Positions 19,171-29,089 of a stretch of 64,000 bases of DNA are shown here, one piece after another. The first letter of the stretch is position 1. Every line of letters starts with the position of its first letter. The notes below the pieces were generated by a model. That model was not told where the DNA came from, searched no databases, and saw nothing but the letters and a program-made list of their open reading frames with translations. The translations under genes and the position numbers were made by a program. Source of the DNA: DATKNA01 sp963755755 (GTDB taxonomy: Bacteria > Actinomycetota > Actinomycetes > Actinomycetales > Kineosporiaceae); the NCBI GenBank assembly GCA_963755755.1, contig CAVWLJ010000009.1, forward strand, positions 124,001-188,000. The letters run 5' to 3'.

Positions 19171-19243
19171 GGCCCCGTTGTGTAGTGGCCTAGCACGCCG
19201 CCCTCTCAAGGCGGTAGCGCGGGTTCGAATCCCGTCGGGGCTA
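19171..19243 (+). tRNA. tRNA-Glu (anticodon CTC)
   Basis: 73 bases, acceptor GGCCCCG with CGGGGCT (first pair a G-T wobble) and discriminator A. The anticodon arm CCGCC-CTCTCAA-GGCGG gives anticodon CTC (reads GAG). The T arm GGGTTCGAATCCC is perfect. CCA is not encoded. It follows tRNA-Gln after 45 bases, a common actinobacterial pair. Confidence 0.95.
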
Positions 19244-19252
19244 CGTCGAGAA

Positions 19253-19283
19253 GGCCTCCGACCTGACGGTCGGGGGCCTTCGT
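19253..19283 (+). terminator. Terminator hairpin after tRNA-Glu
   Basis: Ten-pair stem GGCCTCCGAC (19253-19262) with GTCGGGGGCC (19269-19278), one T-G wobble, loop of 6. The T tract is weak (TTCGTCGT), as often in high-GC genomes. Its 3' half is the start of the tandem repeat that follows. Confidence 0.65.
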
Positions 19284-19450
19284 CGTCGGCGTGCGCCTCA
19301 GAAGGCCACTGCGCAGCCTGACGGTCGGGGGCCTTCGTCGTCGGCGCGCCTCAGAAGGCCACTGCGCAGCCCTGACGGTCGGGGGCCTTCGTCGTCGGCG
19401 CGCGCCTCAGAAGGCCACTGCGCAGCTCTCTCACGGTCGGGGGCCTTCGG
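19263..19450 (+). repeat. Tandem repeat of about 55 bp, 3.3 copies, from the tRNA terminator
   Basis: CTGACGGTCGGGGGCCTTCG starts at 19263, 19318 and 19372, with a partial fourth copy near 19429. Each unit also contains CTCAGAAGGCCACTGCGCAG, and AAGGCC of one unit pairs with GGCCTT of the next, so every unit can form a hairpin. The last copy runs into the 3' end of the MerR-family gene and encodes its final residues (EGPRP). No spacers of variable sequence exist, so it is not CRISPR. Confidence 0.85.
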
Positions 19451-20066
19451 CGTCCTCCCCGACCTGCGGCCCGCCGGCGTAGAGGTGCTGCTGCGCGAGC
19501 CGCCGGAGGGCGAGCAGGACCGGCTCGTACAGCACGGTGCCGACGACGACGTAGTGGACCGCCTCCTGGGGGCCGGTCCGCGGCACGTCGGCCACGTCGA
19601 CGCGGGCGACGTCCAGCGCCGCGCCCGCATAGACGGCGAGCCGGTCGTGGCCGAGCGGGAGGCCGACCTCCTCGGCCGCCGCGAGCGCCGCCTCCAGCTG
19701 CCAGAGCGACGCCGACGCGGGGTCCACCGCCCAGCCGAGGTCGTCGACGACGCGCAGGGCGCGTGCCGGCGGCTCGTCCCCGTGCGGGACCAGCGGGGGG
19801 AGGCTGTCGTGGGCCGCGCCGACCGCTTCCGCCGTCGTGGCGGCCGCGTTGTCGACGACGTCCAGCACCCATCGCACCGTCGCGAGCGGCATCCTGCCCA
19901 CGTCGGTCAGCGCCCGGACGAGGCGCAGCCGGTCGACGTGCGCCTGGCCGTACTCGGCCTGCGTGGCCGCCGTGGACCGGCCCGGGGGCAGCAGGTGCTC
20001 ACGCAGGTAGAACTTGATCGTCGCGACGGGAACCCCCGTCTCGCGGGAGAGGTCGGAGATTCTCAT
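19431..20066 (-). CDS. MerR-family transcriptional regulator
   Basis: A 211-residue regulator with an N-terminal MerR helix-turn-helix (MRISDLSRETGVPVATIKFY, then LREHLLPPGRSTAATQ) and a recognition-wing region (YGQAHVDRLRLVRAL). The C-terminal two thirds is an effector domain rich in Ala and Leu that I cannot assign. There is no cluster of Cys, so it is not a metal sensor of the classical kind. It is divergent from the DUF4188 gene, with operator-like repeats between. Its 3' end overlaps the tandem repeat of the tRNA terminator. Confidence 0.85.
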   Translation of the reverse strand: MRISDLSRETGVPVATIKFYLREHLLPPGRSTAATQAEYGQAHVDRLRLVRALTDVGRMPLATVRWVLDVVDNAAATTAEAVGAAHDSLPPLVPHGDEPPARALRVVDDLGWAVDPASASLWQLEAALAAAEEVGLPLGHDRLAVYAGAALDVARVDVADVPRTGPQEAVHYVVVGTVLYEPVLLALRRLAQQHLYAGGPQVGEDAEGPRP

Positions 20067-20113
20067 TGACACTGGATAGTACTCCTCTCCAATATTGGAT
20101 AGTCGAACTATCC
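20066..20113 (+). promoter_or_regulatory. Divergent MerR/DUF4188 promoter with operator palindrome
   Basis: TTGACA (20066-20071) overlaps the MerR start codon and is followed 19 bases later by AT-rich AATATT, a spacing typical of MerR-controlled promoters. GGATAGT-CGA-ACTATCC (20097-20113) is a perfect 7-bp inverted repeat, and another GGATAGT lies at 20074-20080. This suggests autoregulation and control of the DUF4188 gene. Confidence 0.6.
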
Positions 20114-20125
20114 AAGGAGGACGTC

Positions 20126-20599
20126 ATGCAGGCGGGACGCTGGACGCACGACCACGACGGCGGTGTCGTCGTCTTCCTCATCGGGGCCCGGATCAACAAG
20201 CCGCTCGCCGTCCGCCGTTGGTGGCCGGTGATCAGTGCCATGCCCCGGATGCTCCGCGAGCTCCAGGAGGACCCGGCCCTGGGACTGCTGGGCGTGACCT
20301 CGACCGTGCAGGGGCGGGGCTCGCTGATGGTGCAGTACTGGCGCGACCTCGACAGCCTGCTCGCCTTCGCCCACGACCCGGCGCATGCGCACCGGCCGGC
20401 GTGGCGCGAGTTCAACCGGAACGCGCGCGACGCCGGGGGAGTGGTCGGCATCTGGCACGAGACCTTCGTGGTCCCCCCGGGAGGGCACGAGTCGGTCTAC
20501 GTCAACATGCCCGAGCAGGGGTTGCCGCGGGCGCTGGGGAGCGTTCCCGTGACCGGGGCCCGGACGACCGCGCGGGCGCGCATGGGTGTCGGGGCGTGA
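20126..20599 (+). CDS. DUF4188 family protein
   Basis: A 157-residue protein of the DUF4188 family, which resembles dimeric alpha/beta-barrel monooxygenase-like folds. Landmarks are VVVFLIGARINKPLAVRRWW, SLMVQYWRDLDSLLAFAHD, HRPAWREFNRN and GVVGIWHETFVVPPG. ATG 20126 is preceded by a strong CAAGGAGG. It is divergent from the MerR regulator and overlaps the next membrane gene, suggesting a small regulated operon. The biochemical role is unknown. Confidence 0.8.
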   Translation: MQAGRWTHDHDGGVVVFLIGARINKPLAVRRWWPVISAMPRMLRELQEDPALGLLGVTSTVQGRGSLMVQYWRDLDSLLAFAHDPAHAHRPAWREFNRNARDAGGVVGIWHETFVVPPGGHESVYVNMPEQGLPRALGSVPVTGARTTARARMGVGA

Positions 20600-21000
20600 C
20601 CCTGAGCCACGCCGCCACGCAGACCGCCGGGATCCTGCTGCTGTCGCTGCTTGCGGTCGAATGGGGCGGCACCTTCGTGTTCAGGGTGGCCACGGGGCGG
20701 GTCGGGGCCACCGACCTCCAGCGCCGGCTCTACCGGGCCGGTCACGCGCACGCGGGCGTCCTGGTCACGCTCGGGCTGCTGACGGCTGTGCTGACGGACG
20801 CCACGTCCCTCACCGGCGGCCTGGCGGCGGTGGCGCGCAGCGGTGTACCCGCCGCCGCCGTCCTCCTGTCCGCCGGCTTCTTCGCCGCGGCCGCGGGCCG
20901 GACCCGGGCACATCCCGTCGGTGTCGCGATCCTCGCCGTCGGAGCCGCGGCGCTGTCGGCCGGCGTCCTCACCCTCGGGGTCGCCCTCCTCGTGCGGTAG
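20596..21000 (+). CDS. Four-helix membrane protein
   Basis: A 134-residue protein with about four transmembrane helices, for example GILLLSLLAVEWGGTFVF, AGVLVTLGLLTAVLTDA, AAVLLSAGFFAAAAG and VGVAILAVGAAALSAGVLTL. The loop LYRAGHAHAGVLV contains two His in the membrane boundary. The GTG start overlaps the DUF4188 stop by four bases, indicating translational coupling. No family name is certain to me. Confidence 0.7.
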   Translation: MTLSHAATQTAGILLLSLLAVEWGGTFVFRVATGRVGATDLQRRLYRAGHAHAGVLVTLGLLTAVLTDATSLTGGLAAVARSGVPAAAVLLSAGFFAAAAGRTRAHPVGVAILAVGAAALSAGVLTLGVALLVR

Positions 21001-21082
21001 GGCCGCGGACCGGTCTGCTCCCGCGCGCTGTCACCCCGGTCGCCTAGCGTGGGGCCGCACGCGGCGGAGGGAGGGCCTTGAC

Positions 21083-24003
21083 GTGACGACGGACTGGATC
21101 CGCGCTGTCGGCGCGCTCCTGCCCGCCGACGGCACCGAGTCGGAGGCCCACCGTTCCGAGCGGATCCGCCGCGCCCTCGTCCAGCCCGCACTCCAGCTCG
21201 AGCTGCGCACGGACGACCCGGACCGGCCGCCGCTGCTGCGGGCCCGGCCGCTCGTTCCGCGGCCCTCCGGCGGGTGGCAGGTGGCGGGGGCCTCGTGGGC
21301 GGCCGTCGGGTACACCCAGCGCGGCGACCTGCCGCGCACCCGCCGGCAACGCCGGCTCCTCACCGAACTCGTGGCGCTCGCGCGCAGCGACCACTGGTTC
21401 TCGCCGTCGGCGCCCTGGCTCGACCTCACGGACGTCGACAGCCGCCGGGTCTGGGACCTGCTGGGAGAGCTGCGCGAGTGCGGCATGCCGTTCGTGACGT
21501 CGTTGCGCCCCGCGAGCGACGCGGTCGTCCACGACCCGGTCGAGGCGGTGTTCGACGTCCGGACGGCGGACGGCGGGCTCGACGTCACCTGCGCGGTGCT
21601 GGCCGACGGCGAGCCGGTCCCGGCCGAGGCCGTGGTACTCGCCGAGGGGAGCGCGCTGGCCTGGCGTGCGGACGCGCCGGGTAGGCGTGGCGCGACCGTG
21701 CCGGTGCTCCACGTCGCACCGGTGCCCGCCGCGCTGGCCCCGCACCTGCCGGCCGTCCGCGGGTTCGCCCCGGTGCTCGTGCCGTCCGCCGACGTCGACC
21801 GGTTCGTCAGCTCCTACCTGCCCCGGGTGCCCTCCGCCGTTCGGGTCCGGGCCGCGGACGACGTCCCTCGCCCCCGGCACCGGACGGCGCTGCACGTCAC
21901 GGTCACGCCGCTCGACGACTTCGCGCTCGACGTGCGCTGGTCGTGGGACCGCGGGCCGGCCGGGCGCCGGGACGGTCGCGCCGAGGCCGCCCTGGTCGAC
22001 GCCGTCCGCGCGGCGGTGCCGGACGGCGTCCTCCCGCCCGGAGCCCGTCCGGGCGACATCCCGTCGTTCACCGGCCTGCCGGCACCCGCGCGGCTGACCG
22101 GGATGGCCGCCGTCCGGTTCGCGCAGACCGCTCTGCCCGCGCTGCGCGCGCTCGAGGGGCTGGACGTCGAGGTCGTCGGCGAGCTGCCGAGGTACCGGGA
22201 GGCTCGCGAGGCTCCGGTGCTCACCTTCGACGCGCTCCGGCCGACGGACCGCGACTGGTACGACCTCTCCGTCTCCGTGCACGTCGAGGGCGAGGGTGTG
22301 CCCTTCGTCAACCTCTTCACCGCCCTCGTCAAGGGGCACGGCCACCTCCTGCTGCCGAGCGGCGCTGTACCTCCCGCTGCGGGACGGACGGTTCCGGGAG
22401 CTCATCGAGCTCATCGAGGAGTCCCGCGGCATCGCGGAGGCGCCCGAGCACACGCTCCGGCTGAGCCGGTTCGACGCCGCGGCGTGGGACACGCTCGAGC
22501 GGCTGGGGGCCGTCGAGGGTCGTGCCCGCGAGTGGCGCGAGCGTGCCCGAGCGGTCGCGCAGGCGCCGACGTTCACCGAGCACGCGCCACCGGCCGGGCT
22601 CACCGCCACCCTGCGGCCCTACCAGCGGGCGGGCTTCGGCTGGCTGGCGACGCTGTACGAGCACGGGCTCGGCGGCGTGCTGGCCGACGACATGGGGCTC
22701 GGCAAGACGCTGCAGACCCTCGCGCTCGTCCAGCACGTGCGCGAGCGGGACCAGGCTCGCGGGCCGTTCCTCGTCGTCGCGCCCGACGAGCGTGGTCTCG
22801 ACCTGGCAGAGCGAGGCAGCCCGGTTCACGCCGGGGTTGCGCGTGGCCGCCGTCACCGGCACCGCCCGGACACGCGGCGGGACGACGATCGCCGCTCTCG
22901 CACGGAACGCCGACGTCGTCGTGACGTCGTACACGCTCTTCCGGCTCGAGCACCGCCGGTACCGCGAGGTCGCCTGGGCCGGGCTCGTGCTCGACGAGGC
23001 GCAGAACGTGAAGAACCACGCCTCGGCCGCCTACCGCTGCGCCCGCGACCTGGGCGCTCCGTGGACGCTCGCGGTCACGGGGACGCCGCTGGAGAACTCG
23101 CTCCTGGAGCTGTGGGCACTCGTCTCCCTGGTCGCGCCGGGCCTGCTCCCGACGTCGCCCGAGATCTTCAACGACGTGTACCGGTTCCCGATCGAGCGCG
23201 CCCGCGACGGCGTCCGCCTGGCGGCGCTGCGCCGCCGGATCGCCCCGCTCGTCCTGCGGCGGACGAAGGAGCAGGTCGCGCCGGACCTGCCGGCGAAGAC
23301 CGAGCAGGTGCTCGAGGTCGACCTGGCGCCCGCGCACCGCCGCGCCTACGACGCGCTCCTGGCCCGCGAGCGCAGCAAGGTGCTCGCGCTCGTCGACGAC
23401 ATGCCGCGCAACACCTTCAAGATCTTCCGGTCGCTCACCCTCCTCCGCCAGGCCGCGCTCGACATCGCGCTGGTCGACCCCGATCGCGCCCCGGTGCCGG
23501 CGACGAAGCTGGACCTCCTGCTCGACCTCGTGCGCGACGTGGCCGCCGAGGGGCACCGCGTGCTGGTCTTCAGCCAGTTCACCCGGTTCCTCCGCGCGGC
23601 GCGGGAGCGGATCACCGCGGCCGGCCTCGAGGTCTGCTACCTGGACGGCGGCACGCGCCGCCGTCCGGAGGTCATCGAGGAGTTCCGCTCCGGCACGGCG
23701 CCGGTCTTCCTCATCAGCCTCAAGGCGGGTGGCACCGGGCTGACCCTGACCGAGGCGGACTACTGCATCGTCCTCGACCCCTGGTGGAACCCCGCGACGG
23801 AGAGCCAGGCGGTCGACCGGACCCATCGGATCGGCCAGACCCGGCCCGTCGTCGTCTACCGCCTGGTCGCGCGGCACACCATCGAGGAGAAGGTGATGGA
23901 GCTCAAGGCCGCCAAGGCGGGCCTCTTCGCCAGCACCTTCGACGGCCCCGACCTGGCGTCGGCGCGACTCACGGCCACCGACGTCCGCCGGCTCGTCGGC
24001 TGA
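21083..24003 (+). CDS. SNF2-family DEAD/DEAH helicase (two frameshifts)
   Basis: A protein of about 973 residues. The C-terminal half is a Swi2/Snf2 ATPase: Walker A GVLADDMGLGKTLQTLALVQ, DEAQ-type Walker B LVLDEAQNVKN, motif III VTGTPLENSLLELW, and the helicase C motifs LISLKAGGTGLTLTEADYCI and AVDRTHRIGQTRPVVVYRL. The N-terminal 400 residues are a bacterial SNF2-associated region of unknown role. Frames change near 22366 and 22788; after correction LYLPLRDGRFRELIELIEES and TSVVSTWQSEAARFTPGLRV follow. TAGCGT (21045-21050) is a possible -10. Probable role in remodelling nucleoprotein or stalled transcription complexes. Confidence 0.88.
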
Positions 24004-24013
24004 CGTCCCCTCC

Positions 24014-24787
24014 TCAGGCCTGGGCGGCGGTGGGCAGAGCGTCCTCGCCGTCCTGGGGACGCCGGCCGTCGGCCTGTGCCCGCCGCAACACCTCCGTGAG
24101 CCGGGCCGCCCCGGACACGACCGCGGCCGCGTGCACGCGGCCGGGCTGACGCGTGAACCGTTCGACCGGCCCGGAGATCGACACCGCCGCGACGACCTTG
24201 CCCGACGGAGCCCGGACCGGCGCCGACACGGACGCCACCCCCGGCTCGCGTTCACCGATGCTCTGCGCCCAGCCCCGCCGGCGTACGGCGGAGAGCGTCG
24301 TCGCGGTGAACCGAGCCCCCTGCAGGCCACGATGCAGCCGGTCGGGCTCCTCCCACGCGAGCAGGATCTGCGCCGCCGACCCGGCCTTCATGGTCAGGGC
24401 CATCCCGACCGGGATCGAGTCGCGCAGGCCCATCGGCCGCTCCGCCGCCGCGACGCAGACCCGCTGGTCGCCCTGCCGGCGGTAGAGCTGCGCCGACTCG
24501 CCGGTGTGGTCGCGCAGCGCCGTGAGCACGGGTCCGGCGGCGGCGAGCAGCCGGTCCTCGCCCGCGGCCGTCGCCAGTTCCGCGAGCCGCGGGCCCAGGA
24601 CGAAGCGACCCTGCAGGTCGCGGGCCACCAGCCGGTGGTGCTCCAGGGCCACCGCCAGCCGGTGGGCGGTGGGGCGGGCGAGGCCGGTGGCCGCGACGAG
24701 CTGCGCCAGCGTGGAGGGGCCCGCCTCCAGCGCGCCGAGCACCACGGCGGCCTTGTCGAGGACGCCGACGCCGCTTGACTTGTCCAT
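24014..24787 (-). CDS. IclR-family regulator, LtbR/NdgR type
   Basis: A 257-residue IclR regulator: winged HTH at STLAQLVAATGLARPTAHRL and an effector domain with MGLRDSIPVGMALTMKAGSA, ILLAWEEPDR and REPGVASVSAPVRAPSGKVV. It is divergently transcribed from leuC. In actinobacteria the orthologous position holds LtbR (Corynebacterium) or NdgR (Streptomyces), which controls leuCD and other amino acid genes. Context and size fit that assignment. A perfect 7-bp inverted repeat lies in the shared upstream region. Confidence 0.88.
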   Translation of the reverse strand: MDKSSGVGVLDKAAVVLGALEAGPSTLAQLVAATGLARPTAHRLAVALEHHRLVARDLQGRFVLGPRLAELATAAGEDRLLAAAGPVLTALRDHTGESAQLYRRQGDQRVCVAAAERPMGLRDSIPVGMALTMKAGSAAQILLAWEEPDRLHRGLQGARFTATTLSAVRRRGWAQSIGEREPGVASVSAPVRAPSGKVVAAVSISGPVERFTRQPGRVHAAAVVSGAARLTEVLRRAQADGRRPQDGEDALPTAAQA

Positions 24788-24888
24788 CTATCGGAACTCC
24801 TGTACCGAGATGTGAGACAGCGAGCACGTCGGCGGACTCGCGTCACTACAGTGTCCGTCGGTCACTGTTGTCCGGGTACTGATATTGC

Positions 24889-24907
24889 CGTCTCGGAACG
24901 CGAGACG
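24889..24907 (+). promoter_or_regulatory. Candidate IclR operator upstream of leuC
   Basis: CGTCTCG-GAACG-CGAGACG is a perfect 7-bp inverted repeat with a 5-base spacer, 48 bases before the leuC start and inside the divergent region with the IclR gene. Binding is inferred from position only. Confidence 0.5.
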
Positions 24908-24954
24908 CAACGGTCTCGGGTACGAGCACGAGTCGCAGGAGGAAGGGACCGACC

Positions 24955-26391
24955 GTGGGGCGAACACTGGCGGAGAAGGTCTGGGACGCGCACGTGGTGC
25001 GGCGCGGCGAGAACGGCGAGCCCGATCTGCTCTACATCGACCTCCACCTCGTCCACGAGGTGACCAGCCCGCAGGCGTTCGACGGCCTCCGCCTCGCCGG
25101 CCGGCCGGTGCGGCGGCCCGACCTCACCATCGCCACCGAGGACCACAACACGCCGACGATCGACATCGACAAGCCGATCGCGGACCCGGTCAGCCGCACC
25201 CAGATCGAGACGCTGCGCCGCAACTGCGCCGAGTTCGGCGTCCGGCTGCACCCGCTCGGGGACGCCGAGCAGGGCATCGTGCACGTCGTCGGTCCGCAGC
25301 TCGGCCTGACCCAGCCCGGTCTCACCGTCGTCTGCGGCGACTCGCACACCTCGACGCACGGCGCCTTCGGCGCGCTGGCGTTCGGCATCGGCACCAGCGA
25401 GGTCGAGCACGTCCTCGCGACCCAGACGCTGCCGCTCGCCCGGCCACGGACGATGGCCATCACCCTCGAGGGTGACCTGCCCGACGGCACCACCGCGAAG
25501 GACGTGATCCTCGCCGTCATCGCACGCATCGGTACCGGCGGCGGCCAGGGCTACGTGCTCGAGTACCGCGGCGCGGCCATCCGGAAGCTCTCCATGGAGG
25601 CCCGGATGACGATCTGCAACATGTCGATCGAGGCCGGGGCCCGCGCCGGGATGATCGCTCCGGACGAGACGACGTTCGAGTACCTGCGCGGCCGGCCGCA
25701 CGCGCCGCAGGGCGCGGACTGGGACGCCGCCGTCGACCACTGGCGGACGCTGAGCACCGACGAGGACGCGGTCTTCGACGCCGAGGTCGTGCTCGACGCG
25801 TCGCGGATCGAGCCGTTCGTCACCTGGGGCACGAACCCGGGGCAGGGCCTGCCGCTCTCCGGACGGGTACCGGACCCCGCCGAGATCGCCGACGAGAACG
25901 CCCGGACGGCCGCCGAGCGGGCGCTGACGTACATGGCGCTGACGCCCGGAACGCCGCTGCGCGACGTCCCCGTCGACACCGTCTTCATCGGCTCGTGCAC
26001 CAACGGCCGGATCGAGGACCTGCGTGCCGCCGCGTCCGTCGTCCACGGCCGGCGCAAGGCGGACGGGGTCCGCGTGCTCGTCGTCCCCGGTAGCGCCAGG
26101 GTGCGGCTGCAGGCCGAGGCCGAGGGGCTGGACAAGGTGTTCGTCGACTTCGGCGCGGAGTGGCGCAACGCCGGATGCTCGATGTGTCTGGGCATGAACC
26201 CGGACCAGCTCGCTCCCGGGGAGCGCAGCGCGTCGACGTCCAACCGGAACTTCGAGGGCCGGCAGGGCAAGGGCGGGCGGACGCACCTCGTGTCGCCGCT
26301 CGTCGCCGCCGCGACCGCGGTCCGGGGCACCCTCTCCAGCCCCGCCGATCTCGGGCCGGTCCCGTCCGTCCCCGAGCCCGCCGCCGTCTGA
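24955..26391 (+). CDS. leuC: 3-isopropylmalate dehydratase large subunit
   Basis: Aconitase-family subunit that holds the [4Fe-4S] cluster and isomerises 2- to 3-isopropylmalate; in this organism it probably also acts on citramalate. Cluster cysteines are seen in VVCGDSHTSTHGAFGALAFG, FIGSCTNGRIEDLRAA and NAGCSMCLGMNPDQLAPGE. N-terminal TLAEKVWDAHVVRRGENGEP is typical. GTG 24955 follows AGGAGGAAGGGACCGACC. Length is 478 residues, intact. leuD follows 22 bases downstream. Confidence 0.96.
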   Translation: MGRTLAEKVWDAHVVRRGENGEPDLLYIDLHLVHEVTSPQAFDGLRLAGRPVRRPDLTIATEDHNTPTIDIDKPIADPVSRTQIETLRRNCAEFGVRLHPLGDAEQGIVHVVGPQLGLTQPGLTVVCGDSHTSTHGAFGALAFGIGTSEVEHVLATQTLPLARPRTMAITLEGDLPDGTTAKDVILAVIARIGTGGGQGYVLEYRGAAIRKLSMEARMTICNMSIEAGARAGMIAPDETTFEYLRGRPHAPQGADWDAAVDHWRTLSTDEDAVFDAEVVLDASRIEPFVTWGTNPGQGLPLSGRVPDPAEIADENARTAAERALTYMALTPGTPLRDVPVDTVFIGSCTNGRIEDLRAAASVVHGRRKADGVRVLVVPGSARVRLQAEAEGLDKVFVDFGAEWRNAGCSMCLGMNPDQLAPGERSASTSNRNFEGRQGKGGRTHLVSPLVAAATAVRGTLSSPADLGPVPSVPEPAAV

Positions 26392-26413
26392 CCCCGAGAC
26401 GAGGAGACCTCCG

Positions 26414-27013
26414 ATGGAGAAGTTCACCCGGCACACCGGCGTCGGCGTCCCGCTGCGGCGGTCGAACGTCGACACCGACCAGATCATCCCCGCCGTCTAC
26501 CTCAAGCGCGTGACGCGCACGGGCTTCGAGGACGGGCTGTTCAGCGCCTGGCGGCAGGACCCCGGCTTCGTGCTCAACGCCGAGCCCTACCGCAACGGCT
26601 CCGTGCTCGTCGCCGGCCCGGACTTCGGCACCGGCTCCTCACGGGAGCACGCCGTGTGGGCGCTCAAGGACTACGGCTTTCGCGTCGTGCTCTCGCCCCG
26701 GTTCGCCGACATCTTCCGCGGCAACTCCGGCAAGCAGGGGCTGCTCACCGGCGTCGTCAGTACCGACGACGTGGAGCGGCTGTGGGACGCGCTCGAGGCG
26801 AGCCCCGGCCTCGAGGTGACGGTCGACCTCGAGGCGCGCACCGCGAGCGTGGGCGACCTGGTCGTCCCCTTCCAGGTGGACGACTACACCCGCTGGCGCC
26901 TGATCGAGGGCCTGGACGACATCGGGCTGACCCTCCGGCACGCCGACGAGATCACGGCCTACGAGCAGCGGCGTCCCGGGTGGCTGCCGACGACGCTGCC
27001 GGCGCGGGTATGA
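26414..27013 (+). CDS. leuD: 3-isopropylmalate dehydratase small subunit
   Basis: The 199-residue swivelling subunit of the LeuCD heterodimer. Diagnostic stretches are RRSNVDTDQIIPAVYLKRVT, VLVAGPDFGTGSSREHAVWA and FADIFRGNSGKQGLLTGVV. GAGGAGACCTCCG precedes the ATG. The stop overlaps the start of a methyltransferase gene by four bases. Intact and normal length. Confidence 0.96.
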   Translation: MEKFTRHTGVGVPLRRSNVDTDQIIPAVYLKRVTRTGFEDGLFSAWRQDPGFVLNAEPYRNGSVLVAGPDFGTGSSREHAVWALKDYGFRVVLSPRFADIFRGNSGKQGLLTGVVSTDDVERLWDALEASPGLEVTVDLEARTASVGDLVVPFQVDDYTRWRLIEGLDDIGLTLRHADEITAYEQRRPGWLPTTLPARV

Positions 27014-27777
27014 CGTTCGACGGCACGCTCTACGCCGCGAACACCGCCCACCACCGGGCGCACGACGCCGAGGTCCTGGCCGACGTCCCGCTGGCCGCCG
27101 GCACCCGGGTGCTCGACCTCGGCTGCGGGAGCGGGGACTTCACGGCCGCGCTCGTGCCGGCCGTGGCTCCCGGTGGCCGGGTCGTCGGCGTCGACGTCTC
27201 CCCGAGCCAGGTCGAGCACGCCCGCGCGCACCACCCCGGGGCGGAGTTCCTCGTCGGCCGCGCCCAGGACGTGGGCGGCCTGTTCCCGCCGGCCACGTTC
27301 GACGTGATCGTCTCGGTCGCCACGCTCCACTGGGTGCCGGACGCCGATCAGCCGTCGGTGATCACCGGCCTGGCCGCGGTGCTGCGGCGGGGCGGTGTGC
27401 TGCGGATCGACATGGGCGGCGCCGGCCAGATCGAGGCGGCGCGCCAGGTCCTCGACGAGGTGTCCGCGAACTTCGGCGGCCCGGCCTCGCCGTGGTACTT
27501 CCCGACGGGCCAGGGCTACCGGGCGCGGCTGGAGGCCGCGGGTTTCGGCGTCCACCACGCCCGTCTGGTCGGGCAGCGCCGGTCCTTCCCGGACGCCGTG
27601 GCGTTCGAGGGCTGGCTGCGCAGCCAGATCCTCCCGGCCTACCTGCCGGGCATCGCCCCCGACCGGCGCGACGGCTTCGCCGCCGCCGCTCTCGCGACCG
27701 GCCTCGAACGCCTCCGCCGGGAGGACGGGAGCTACGACCAGGACTACGTCCGCCTCGACGTCCTCGCGGAGCGCTGA
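27010..27777 (+). CDS. Class I SAM-dependent methyltransferase coupled to leuD
   Basis: A 255-residue methyltransferase. SAM motif I is VLDLGCGSGDFTAALVPAV, motif II VVGVDVSPSQVEHARAHH, and motif IV FDVIVSVATLHWVPDADQ. The N-terminal FDGTLYAANTAHHRAHDAEV and the WFP-type acceptor region resemble small-molecule methyltransferases such as trans-aconitate methyltransferase (Tam). Its ATG overlaps the leuD TGA, so it is translated with LeuCD. A role in methylating an aconitate-like or isopropylmalate-pathway by-product is inference. Confidence 0.82.
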   Translation: MTFDGTLYAANTAHHRAHDAEVLADVPLAAGTRVLDLGCGSGDFTAALVPAVAPGGRVVGVDVSPSQVEHARAHHPGAEFLVGRAQDVGGLFPPATFDVIVSVATLHWVPDADQPSVITGLAAVLRRGGVLRIDMGGAGQIEAARQVLDEVSANFGGPASPWYFPTGQGYRARLEAAGFGVHHARLVGQRRSFPDAVAFEGWLRSQILPAYLPGIAPDRRDGFAAAALATGLERLRREDGSYDQDYVRLDVLAER

Positions 27778-27872
27778 CCCGCGGTTCCATGGTCGTCGCG
27801 TGGACTGACGGCAGCGGTGGGCATACCGTCGTCGGGTCGCCGGACGCCGGATCCGGGGGAGCGGAGGCCGTC

Positions 27873-28982
<1,110 letters not shown>

Positions 28983-29049
28983 AGCGCTCCGGTCCGGCGA
29001 ACGCTCGACACGCCCGGATTCGGCGCCACGCCGGCGTCCGCATCGTCCC

Positions 29050-29077
29050 TTGACGGGCCGGACGTCCGTCGTAGTCC
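29050..29077 (+). promoter_or_regulatory. Candidate murA promoter
   Basis: TTGACG (29050-29055) and TAGTCC (29072-29077) with a 16-base spacer. The -10 ends 12 bases before GTG 29090 and only 3 before ATG 29081, which favours the GTG as start. Confidence 0.5.
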
Positions 29078-29089
29078 AAGATGGTCGCC

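Noticed and set aside
19263..19450. CRISPR-like array
   Set aside because: The repeats are contiguous 54-57 bp units without unique spacers, and no cas genes are present.
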